Assembly: GCA_021161685.1 (NCBI GenBank)
Contig: JAGHAD010000120.1
Location: 1-5,544, forward strand
Length of the DNA stretch: 5,544 nucleotides
Reading direction: 5' to 3'
DNA from: Thermoplasmata archaeon
GTDB lineage: Archaea > Thermoplasmatota > E2 > DHVEG-1 > B18-G2
A program made the translations under genes and the position numbers. The notes below the pieces were generated by a model. The model did no database searches. It was not told where the DNA came from and worked only from the letters and a program-made list of their open reading frames with translations. Shown piece by piece: positions 1 to 4,497 of this stretch (position 1 is its first letter; every line of letters starts with the position of its first letter).

Positions 1-75
1 GTTCCTGAAGTAAACGTTGAAGTTGTGAAAATCTCTTCCAGCTGCGCCCATTATGATTACTTTTTTCCTCTGCAT
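1..75 (-). CDS. N-terminus of a cyclic 2,3-diphosphoglycerate synthetase-like GTP/ATP-binding protein (partial)
   Basis: Only the first 25 codons are in the window; the gene continues past position 1. The residues seen are a basic start (MQRKK), a beta strand (VIIMG) and the glycine-rich segment GAAGRDFHNFN. From memory, that segment is the characteristic N-terminal nucleotide-binding motif of the archaeal cyclic 2,3-diphosphoglycerate synthetase-like proteins, which are cytoplasmic and about 450 residues long. In methanogens and some hyperthermophiles the true enzyme closes 2,3-diphosphoglycerate to the cyclic form used as a thermoprotective solute; many homologues are untested. The ATG at 75 is preceded by a purine-rich GGAAGGGG ribosome site 1-2 nt away. 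It starts 26 nt after the regulator gene and could be cotranscribed with it. The family call rests on one short motif, so function is inferred. Confidence 0.7.
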   Translation of the reverse strand, partial: MQRKKVIIMGAAGRDFHNFNVYFRN

Positions 76-101
76 ACCCCTTCCATAAAAAAGAAAAGAG
101 A
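76..101 (-). terminator. T-rich intercistronic stretch after the winged-helix gene
   Basis: Read on the minus strand, the 26 nt after the regulator's stop contain runs of T (TCTTTTCTTTTTTAT). Archaeal termination commonly occurs at such oligo-T tracts, so part of the transcription may stop here. The next gene starts immediately after, so read-through is equally plausible. Confidence 0.35.
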
Positions 102-377
102 TTATAGAGTTTTTGATTGTCCTTTAAGGCAGTATATTGCTCCCTCTATATGGTTGAGCAATTCCTTTCCCTTTTCCGTTATTCTGTATATCTTTGAAGA
201 TCTTTTCTTTACAGTTTCTACCACCCCAGCCTTTATCAGGAAGGAGAGGTAGTCCTGAAGCTGGGAATAGCTGAGGTTTGTCCGATAAAGTATATGGGTT
301 TTCTTTGCACCATCAGAGGAAGCGATCAAAATGTCTCTTATTATCTCAAATTCAGATCTCCTACTGCTGATAACCAA
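102..377 (-). CDS. Single-domain winged helix-turn-helix transcriptional regulator
   Basis: This 91-residue cytoplasmic DNA-binding protein is essentially one winged helix domain. Residues about 6-20 (RRSEFEIIRDIL) form helix 1. The segment GAKKTHILYRTNLSYSQL (about 23-40) matches the archaeal winged-helix family often annotated HTH_45 (PF14947), with the recognition helix around NLSYSQLQDYLSFL. The wing follows in RSSKIYRITEKGKELL (about 59-74). No ligand or sensor domain is visible, so it probably acts as a dimer on a palindromic operator. The start codon is TTG at 377, chosen because a strong purine-rich ribosome site (GGGAGGGG, within 384-392) lies about 7 nt upstream. It has its own TATA-like box and sits directly downstream of the SipW-class subunit genes, making it a candidate local regulator; that link is inference. 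Confidence 0.85.
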   Translation of the reverse strand: MVISSRRSEFEIIRDILIASSDGAKKTHILYRTNLSYSQLQDYLSFLIKAGVVETVKKRSSKIYRITEKGKELLNHIEGAIYCLKGQSKTL

Positions 378-404
378 CTTAATCCCCCTCCCAAATATAC
401 CGAG

Positions 405-420
405 ATTTATTTAATATTTT
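405..420 (-). promoter_or_regulatory. TATA-like box for the winged-helix gene
   Basis: The minus strand reads AAAATATTAAATAAAT here, 28-43 nt upstream of the TTG start at 377. The placement fits an archaeal TATA box with a short leader that just includes the ribosome binding site. The region is A/T-rich overall, so the exact box is uncertain. Confidence 0.4.
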
Positions 421-445
421 CTAAAAAAATAAAAGAGGAAAAAGG
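421..445 (-). terminator. Oligo-T terminator after the downstream SipW-class gene
   Basis: Directly after the stop of the subunit gene at 449, the minus strand carries CTTTTTCCTCTTTTATTTTTTTAG, with a T7 run at 423-429. This is typical of archaeal factor-independent termination and likely ends the two-gene transcript from 1732 to 449. No stem-loop is needed or obvious. Confidence 0.6.
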
Positions 446-448
446 TGG

Positions 449-1069
449 TTATGTTTGTTGTGGCGACCAGTTCTCCGCGACGAGTTGTATAGTGAAGGTA
501 AGCGTTTGCCCCTCGATACAACCTTGGAGTATGAGGATATGTACGGTTTCGGAAAATGAATCGCCTGGATCTAGTTGCCCACCGATATTGTCTGCAAATT
601 TTATTTTTATGTCATCTTTGCTATCATTATTTAGGTCGAGCGACACCGTTGGTTGATCTCTTGTGAATTCTTGCCCACCAATGATCACCTTTCTAAATAT
701 AAGAGGCATCTCGCCGTTGTTGTAGACATCAAATGTTATACGCTCATAGTACCCTGGATAAACGTTTTGCAGAGTAACTTCCAATGTATCATTATCTCCA
801 TCTCCATCGCTGTCTACCAGTTCAAGAATAGTTGGTCCGCCTACATCCTTGTTTCCCTGTGTATAAGACCAACTCCTGTCACACGTATAATCATTTTCGT
901 TATCTCCATCGTCTAGGCATGATGGTGATTGGAGTCTCCAGTCAAGCTCCGTTGTGGTTACACTGCCCTTTATTGTGAATGTCTTTGTCCAATGGGCGTA
1001 TGCAAATCCAACTATAGCTGATGCAAAGGTTAAGAACACTAGTATTGTAGCAAGTTTTTTGTTCAGCAT
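449..1069 (-). CDS. SipW-class signal peptide protein, TasA/camelysin-like secreted subunit (third copy)
   Basis: This is a secreted protein of 206 residues. Residues 1-25 are a signal region (MLNKK, then a hydrophobic stretch ending FAYA), followed at once by HWTKTFTIKG, the SipW-cognate pattern also seen in its two paralogues here. The mature part looks like a beta-sandwich, with QNVYPGY at 101-107 and a last strand ending ENWSP. Two acidic loops resemble calcium sites: D86-S-D-G-D-G-D-N-D94 and D145-L-N-N-D-S-K-D-D153. Cysteines 51 and 63 could pair. The frame opens upstream to a TTG at 1105, but the ATG at 1069 is preferred because it places the basic residues immediately before the hydrophobic segment. 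No GGTGA-type site precedes it, so translation may be coupled to the gene 51 nt upstream. The likely role is an extracellular fibre or matrix subunit; no function is proven. Confidence 0.8.
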   Translation of the reverse strand: MLNKKLATILVFLTFASAIVGFAYAHWTKTFTIKGSVTTTELDWRLQSPSCLDDGDNENDYTCDRSWSYTQGNKDVGGPTILELVDSDGDGDNDTLEVTLQNVYPGYYERITFDVYNNGEMPLIFRKVIIGGQEFTRDQPTVSLDLNNDSKDDIKIKFADNIGGQLDPGDSFSETVHILILQGCIEGQTLTFTIQLVAENWSPQQT

Positions 1070-1072
1070 TTT

Positions 1073-1085
1073 AGGTGAACCCCCG
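1073..1085 (-). promoter_or_regulatory. G5TT(C)ACCT element just before the third subunit gene
   Basis: The minus strand reads CGGGGGTTCACCT ending 3 nt before the ATG at 1069. It is nearly the same as CGGGGGTTACCT in the leader of the upstream paralogue (about 1752-1763), differing by one inserted base. It may be a shared regulatory element or a remnant of the duplication that produced the two genes. Confidence 0.35.
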
Positions 1086-1109
1086 TTTATGGCTTTGGGT
1101 AACAAAGGC

Positions 1110-1123
1110 TAAACAGCTGTTTA
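1110..1123. repeat. Perfect 14-bp palindrome TAAACAGCTGTTTA over a stop codon
   Basis: The 14 bases are fully self-complementary and include the TAA stop of the gene ending at 1121. The site lies in the 51-nt gap between two subunit genes. It could be a protein-binding site, a weak hairpin that separates expression of the two cistrons, or chance. Confidence 0.4.
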
Positions 1124-1732
1124 CTGTGGTGTTGATGGTGACCAGTTCTCAAAGTTCAAGGTTACCTCAAATGCCCCGCTCCAATCTTCTGGCAGACCAG
1201 GATTGGTGAAGAGCACGGTGCAATTGACGTAGACTTTTTGCCCTGAGTCTATTTGGTGGATATCTCCCCAAATCTCCCATTCTTCTATTATAGCCATCAG
1301 TTCTTCAGGTTCTGCGGTTCCATTGCCATTTGCATCATAGTAAAATTCATCTGGAATTCCGTCATTATTGGTGTCCTTCGCTATCACTCCGCCCGGATAC
1401 CGAACATTTATGCCCCCCTCGAGGAGTACTGCAGGAACAGTTCCAACATTTTCTATGTCTATCGATACGCTGACCTTATAGCCTGGGTAAGCATTGGTAA
1501 CGTTTATCCACAATGTGTTTTTATCGCTGGAAAATTCACATGTCACGTTAGCGATATTTTTATTAGAATGGTCATCGTTATCACTGCAGGTACAGGACCA
1601 GTCCAGATCTAATTCTCCTGTTTCCAAGGTACCTTTCAGTGTTAACGTCTCGCTCCAGTGGGCGTATCCGATGCCGATTCCTGCGAACGCTAGCATGCAC
1701 AAAACAAATATGGTTCCTACTTTTCCTCTCAT
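1121..1732 (-). CDS. SipW-class signal peptide protein, TasA/camelysin-like secreted subunit (second copy)
   Basis: This is a secreted protein of 203 residues. The signal region (MRGKVGTIFVLCMLAFAGIGIGYA, 1-24) is followed by HWSETLTLKGTLETGELDLDW, the clearest SipW-cognate motif of the three copies. The mature part has an acidic two-cysteine segment (WSCTCSDNDD to VTCEF, 45-67) and the shared NAYPGY motif at 80-85, which begins a beta-rich region like the PGD segment of camelysin/TasA proteins. Two calcium-type loops lie close together, D120-T-N-N-D-G-I-P-D128 and D133-A-N-G-N-G followed by acidic residues to 144. The C-terminus ends in FENWSP. The ATG at 1732 has a consensus ribosome site AGGTGA with 6 nt spacing. 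It heads a two-gene unit with the paralogue downstream and lies next to an inverted repeat. The likely role is a surface fibre or matrix subunit, by family inference. Confidence 0.85.
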   Translation of the reverse strand: MRGKVGTIFVLCMLAFAGIGIGYAHWSETLTLKGTLETGELDLDWSCTCSDNDDHSNKNIANVTCEFSSDKNTLWINVTNAYPGYKVSVSIDIENVGTVPAVLLEGGINVRYPGGVIAKDTNNDGIPDEFYYDANGNGTAEPEELMAIIEEWEIWGDIHQIDSGQKVYVNCTVLFTNPGLPEDWSGAFEVTLNFENWSPSTPQ

Positions 1733-1738
1733 TCTACC

Positions 1739-1744
1739 TCACCT
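1739..1744 (-). promoter_or_regulatory. Consensus archaeal ribosome binding site AGGTGA
   Basis: AGGTGA matches the usual archaeal anti-Shine-Dalgarno complement (GGAGGTGAT). It stands 6 nt before the ATG at 1732 and fixes that start. Its first bases are part of a CAGGT that can pair with ACCTG of the neighbouring inverted repeat. Confidence 0.75.
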
Positions 1745-1750
1745 GCCTAA

Positions 1751-1771
1751 CAGGTAACCCCCGGTTACCTG
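1751..1771. promoter_or_regulatory. 9-bp perfect inverted repeat at the predicted transcription start (operator or leader hairpin)
   Basis: The arms CAGGTAACC (1751-1759) and GGTTACCTG (1763-1771) are exact reverse complements separated by three C's. The TATA-like box at 1791-1800 predicts transcription starting near 1766-1771, so the dyad overlaps the start site, a usual place for an archaeal repressor operator. If transcribed, the minus-strand RNA would form a 9-bp stem with a GGG loop just before the ribosome binding site. Which mode applies cannot be told from sequence. Confidence 0.65.
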
Positions 1772-1790
1772 CAAAGAAAAATCTACAAAC

Positions 1791-1800
1791 TATTAATAAA
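1791..1800 (-). promoter_or_regulatory. TATA-like box for the second and third subunit genes
   Basis: The minus strand reads TTTATTAATA within an A/T-rich stretch, about 60 nt upstream of the ATG at 1732. That spacing leaves a leader of roughly 35 nt containing the inverted repeat and the ribosome binding site. It indicates that these two genes have their own promoter, separate from the genes upstream of the toxin-antitoxin remnant. Confidence 0.5.
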
Positions 1801-1852
1801 ATTTACGAAAAACAATTAACGCTCCAGATAAACTCAGTTATCCACAGCAAAA

Positions 1853-1860
1853 CTTAAAAG
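1853..1860 (+). promoter_or_regulatory. TATA-like box for the small antitoxin-like gene
   Basis: CTTAAAAG lies about 40-47 nt before the ATG at 1900 on the plus strand. It diverges from the minus-strand promoter at 1791-1800. It is a weak match in A/T-rich DNA. Confidence 0.3.
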
Positions 1861-1899
1861 CATTCTATCTTCAAAAAGATCGTGAAGGAGATTTTCAAA

Positions 1900-2001
1900 A
1901 TGATAAAAACGAAGCTCAGAATTGCAAAACCGTGGAGCAAAGTAAAGCCAGAGGAGGTTGAAGAGGTTGGAGAAGAGATCACGAGAAAGGTTCTCGAATG
2001 A
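1900..2001 (+). CDS. Small antitoxin-like protein preceding the PIN-domain remnant
   Basis: This short open frame encodes 33 charged residues (begins MIKTKLRIAKPW; ends GEEITRKVLE). Its first half is basic and its second half is a Glu/Lys-rich probable helix. I do not recognise it as a named antitoxin family. The case for it is positional: the TGA stop overlaps an ATG (ATGA, 1998-2001) that begins a PIN-domain toxin sequence, the usual arrangement in vapBC modules. A GGAG ribosome site (1887-1890) lies 9 nt upstream. The frame is open further 5' to a GTG at 1882, which could give a 39-residue product. It is shorter than typical VapB proteins, so it may be truncated as well as orphaned. Confidence 0.5.
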   Translation: MIKTKLRIAKPWSKVKPEEVEEVGEEITRKVLE

Positions 2002-2251
2002 GTTTTTACTCGATACAAGCTACTTGCTACCTTTAGTTGGAATTGAGGTTGAAGGAATCTTGCCTGAAGGTAGCGATGTAAAAATCGCATTCAAAATAAT
2101 CAAGCACGGCTGGAAAGATGTATTCGATGCCCTGCTCTATGCTACGGGAAAGAGAACGGGAATTAAAATACTAACCATGGATAAGGAATTCAAGAAGTTT
2201 TTCAAGGAACACGGATACGACCACGAGCTACTTATTACTTCATTGCAGTAA
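1998..2251 (+). pseudogene. Decayed VapC-type PIN-domain ribonuclease toxin (frameshift plus internal deletion)
   Basis: Intact VapC toxins are PIN-domain RNases of about 130 residues with a metal site of three Asp and one Glu. Here the ATG at 1998 overlaps the preceding stop, but its frame soon ends. One extra base in the T tract at 2003-2007 would read MSFLLDTSYLLPLVG, a normal PIN start. The rest lies in the shifted frame: Asp at 2012 (LLDTS), Asp at 2126 (DVFDALLYA) and Asp at 2180 (LTMDKE) are kept. Only about 37 residues separate the first two Asp, where PIN domains usually have about 80-100. The central part with the catalytic Glu is missing, although the frame stays open across the junction. 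The gene ends 9 nt from the convergent DUF5305-like gene. It is most likely inactive; a sequencing error could explain the frameshift but not the deletion. Confidence 0.7.
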
Positions 2252-2260
2252 AACTTTTGG

Positions 2261-3286
2261 TTACTTGCGTACCGGTTTCGATCTAACGAGAAATTGATAT
2301 CTTGTATTGCTGTCTATCACGCAAAAAACGTGATCTTCATTTAGCGAGGCTGCCGGCTTATAAAGTATGGGTTTTCCAATCTCATCGCTAACTTTTACGA
2401 GGTCATCGATGGATTTCAGGTTTATTACTTCCCTTCTCTTTGGAACCTTCTCAACTTCCACGATCCACTCTCCGTACTTCTTCCTTATCTGTTTAACTTC
2501 CTTGTCCCATTTTATTCCACTTTCCTTGGTAAAGAAGTAGAAACCAAGGAGAGTTGCAAGAGATAGAAATGTTGAAGCCAAAAAGCTGTTTCTGCTCCCA
2601 ACGACTTCAGGTCTATGAATCAACTTTTTACCCTTAACCGAACCTTCCTTTGACTGGAACAAGTCTCCAGATATCTCTATAATCCCTCCATTTATCGTTA
2701 CGTTCCATGAAGGATTAAAGAAATCATTTATCGTTATTCCCTTGCCAACAGCAAACACGCTTATTTTACAGATTATTATCAGCTTTGGATTTCTTGCGAG
2801 AACCCCGGTTTCTTCGTTTATCTTTTTCACAAACTCCTTGAAATGGGTATAATTTATCGGAAACTTTATTTCGAATCCATCAGATTCAAAAGATGTCTTT
2901 GGTATTATTACAAACTCTTTCTCCCACAGGTCCGAGCATATCTTCTCTACCAGCGTATAGTATCCTTGCACGCTGAGTTTTTTCTCGCACATGAATCGAT
3001 ATGAAAACGTTGCATTTATGTGATCTGTTATCCTTTCAAAAATAACTCCTTCTCCAGGGTACAAGACTTTTTTATCATAAAGGCTGTTGTTTTTCAGATA
3101 AACGGTATAGCTAAGGCTTCCGCTGTGCGAGTAGCTACATATGGAATAGCTCTTCTCAACGCTCTCTGGTTCTTGAAAAGCCATGTAAGAGCTTCCAGCA
3201 AATATGCAGGTAATAACAACTAAGATAGCAATGATCGCAAACCTTAGGTTGCTTTGGATTGGCAGTTTTTTAAATCTCAGCATCAT
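2261..3286 (-). CDS. DUF5305-like membrane protein associated with the signal peptidase
   Basis: This protein has 341 residues from the ATG at 3286. It has one transmembrane segment near the N-terminus (about 15-37), a large extracytoplasmic domain (about 38-233; cysteines 50, 100, 117, 173) and a second transmembrane segment (about 235-252). A charged cytoplasmic tail follows, with YGEWIVEVEKVP and SIDDLVKVSDEIGKPILY (about 271-309). This layout and the tail motif fit the archaeal DUF5305 family, which has no established biochemical role and, as I recall it, is often found beside signal peptidase I and SipW-class genes. The ATG overlaps the peptidase stop by 4 nt (ATGA), with ribosome site AGGTGAT just upstream, so translation is probably coupled. 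The frame extends upstream to 3331, but that would lie inside the peptidase gene. A role as membrane partner or assembly platform for the subunits is inference. Confidence 0.75.
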   Translation of the reverse strand: MMLRFKKLPIQSNLRFAIIAILVVITCIFAGSSYMAFQEPESVEKSYSICSYSHSGSLSYTVYLKNNSLYDKKVLYPGEGVIFERITDHINATFSYRFMCEKKLSVQGYYTLVEKICSDLWEKEFVIIPKTSFESDGFEIKFPINYTHFKEFVKKINEETGVLARNPKLIIICKISVFAVGKGITINDFFNPSWNVTINGGIIEISGDLFQSKEGSVKGKKLIHRPEVVGSRNSFLASTFLSLATLLGFYFFTKESGIKWDKEVKQIRKKYGEWIVEVEKVPKRREVINLKSIDDLVKVSDEIGKPILYKPAASLNEDHVFCVIDSNTRYQFLVRSKPVRK

Positions 3287-4458
3287 CCGATCACCTTCCT
3301 TAAACATTCCTTTATGAAAATCGATATCCACCCAACCTTTGGTATAACGAATATGACCTTCCCAACAATCTGTCTAGGCTTAACTGGATCTGGATCCACT
3401 TCTTTATTTGCATCTCCCTTCGTTATGAATTCTATTCCTCCATTTTCTCTTACGATATCATAAACCCTGTGAATTATGCTCAACTTCGAGGTTCTATACT
3501 CGATGATATCCCCTTTCTTTATACTTTCTATCGGAACCTTTGCCACAATAACAATATCCCCAACATCTATGGTCGGCTTCATGCTACCACTGCATACAAC
3601 TGTTGGCTGGATACCAAAGTATCCAAAAGAAAAGAATATCATCATCAAACTAACAATAGATACACCTATCCATCTAAGGGTTGATTTCTCCGATTCTTTT
3701 GGTCTCAACCTTTTTGGTAAAGAATACCATATGCTACTCTCTATGAGCACAAATCCAATGGCTGGCGCCATCGTTCTGATGAGAGAAGAAAGTATCCATT
3801 CTAAATCTGGAAGGATCGGAGAGAACCATTCAAAACCAATCACGATAGACATATAACCTATCGATGTTAAGGCACCTCCAAGATAGGCGAGATATGAAGC
3901 AAAGAACCCCATCGCCATTGATGGTATGAGGGTCTCTCCCAGAAATCTAATGATGGCTAGCGGACTGTTGGTATCTAAAGATAAAAACCTGTTGAAACTT
4001 ATGTTCATGAAAACCAAGAAGAGAGTTATCGCTATCAGACTTAAGGTTAAATTTTTCCTTGGAGATCTCTTGATGAGATAAGCCCTACTCAGCTCTATAC
4101 CAAAAATAAAGGAAAAAACGAAGAAAGCATTGATGAGTATGGAAAGTGGAGTAAATGAAACCGGGCTTCTGCCAAATCCGCTGAAAAAGCCAGCTATGAT
4201 AAGCAAAGAAATCTGGAAAAATCCTATCAACAAAGCCCCTTCAAATGGATTCCTACCAAACTCCCATCTTCTAACCCTTTTAAAATACCATATTTCAATA
4301 CCATCTTTTTTGGATAAAAAGAAAGCAAGTAAAGCAAGAGAAGTCCATAATAATGGTCTAACGAGATAGGCATCCACAACTCCATTGAATATTTTTGGCG
4401 TAACAAAATTTGTCAGCAGATAAATCAAAACGATGTAGCTGACCAAAGCGTACCACAT
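3283..4458 (-). CDS. Signal peptidase I (S26, SipW/Sec11-like) with a polytopic N-terminal membrane domain
   Basis: This membrane serine protease of 391 residues removes signal peptides. The C-terminal catalytic part has the nucleophile in CSGSMKPTI (Ser292 from the ATG), VGDIVIV, the box with IIHRV (His330, in place of the bacterial Lys) and TKGDANKEVDPD (Asp349 and Asp355). The two Asp are 6 residues apart, as in the archaeal Ser/His/Asp enzymes. About 260 residues with roughly eight hydrophobic segments precede it, whereas ordinary archaeal Sec11-type enzymes have one N-terminal anchor. The start is taken as ATG 4458 because the consensus ribosome site AGGTGA (4464-4469) lies 5 nt upstream; the GTG at 4467 is part of that site. 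It follows the first subunit gene by 39 nt and overlaps the DUF5305-like gene. It likely processes the three SipW-class proteins, by analogy with bacterial SipW. Confidence 0.9.
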   Translation of the reverse strand: MWYALVSYIVLIYLLTNFVTPKIFNGVVDAYLVRPLLWTSLALLAFFLSKKDGIEIWYFKRVRRWEFGRNPFEGALLIGFFQISLLIIAGFFSGFGRSPVSFTPLSILINAFFVFSFIFGIELSRAYLIKRSPRKNLTLSLIAITLFLVFMNISFNRFLSLDTNSPLAIIRFLGETLIPSMAMGFFASYLAYLGGALTSIGYMSIVIGFEWFSPILPDLEWILSSLIRTMAPAIGFVLIESSIWYSLPKRLRPKESEKSTLRWIGVSIVSLMMIFFSFGYFGIQPTVVCSGSMKPTIDVGDIVIVAKVPIESIKKGDIIEYRTSKLSIIHRVYDIVRENGGIEFITKGDANKEVDPDPVKPRQIVGKVIFVIPKVGWISIFIKECLRKVIG

Positions 4459-4463
4459 CCATT

Positions 4464-4469
4464 TCACCT
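4464..4469 (-). promoter_or_regulatory. Ribosome binding site AGGTGA that decides the peptidase start
   Basis: AGGTGA on the minus strand is followed by 5 nt and then the ATG at 4458. An in-frame GTG at 4467 falls inside this site and would have no ribosome site at proper spacing, so it is unlikely to be the start. Confidence 0.7.
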
Positions 4470-4497
4470 AAGAGATTTTATGATTTATCCTTTTCCT

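Noticed and set aside
25..656. Plus-strand open frames of 75 and 120 codons at 25-252 and 294-656
   Set aside because: They run opposite to well-supported minus-strand genes with recognisable domains, and their products show no domain pattern.
1070..1105. A TTG start giving 12 more residues to the third subunit
   Set aside because: The extra residues (MLPKAINGGSPK) would push the basic start away from the hydrophobic signal; the ATG at 1069 matches the paralogues.
1838..1846. TTATCCACA, an exact bacterial DnaA-box sequence
   Set aside because: The window is archaeal, DnaA is absent from archaea, there is only one copy, and no Orc1/Cdc6 gene or unwinding element is seen; chance in A/T-rich DNA is the simplest explanation.
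1854..2090. Minus-strand open frame of 78 codons across the toxin-antitoxin remnant
   Set aside because: It is antisense to the recognisable PIN start, has no ribosome site, and its product has no recognised pattern.
3287..3331. A 15-codon N-terminal extension of the DUF5305-like protein
   Set aside because: It would lie within the peptidase coding region, whereas the ATG at 3286 has a good ribosome site and the common ATGA overlap.
3476..3856. Plus-strand open frame of 126 codons opposite the signal peptidase
   Set aside because: It is antisense to the catalytic and membrane region of a clear protease gene, and its product shows no motif.
3760..4458. CPBP-type protease motif in the peptidase N-terminal domain (IELSRAYL)
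   Set aside because: The spacing does not match EExxxR, and the other CPBP motifs with conserved His are missing.
4459..4467. GTG at 4467 as the start of the signal peptidase
   Set aside because: It lies inside the AGGTGA ribosome site that serves the ATG at 4458.
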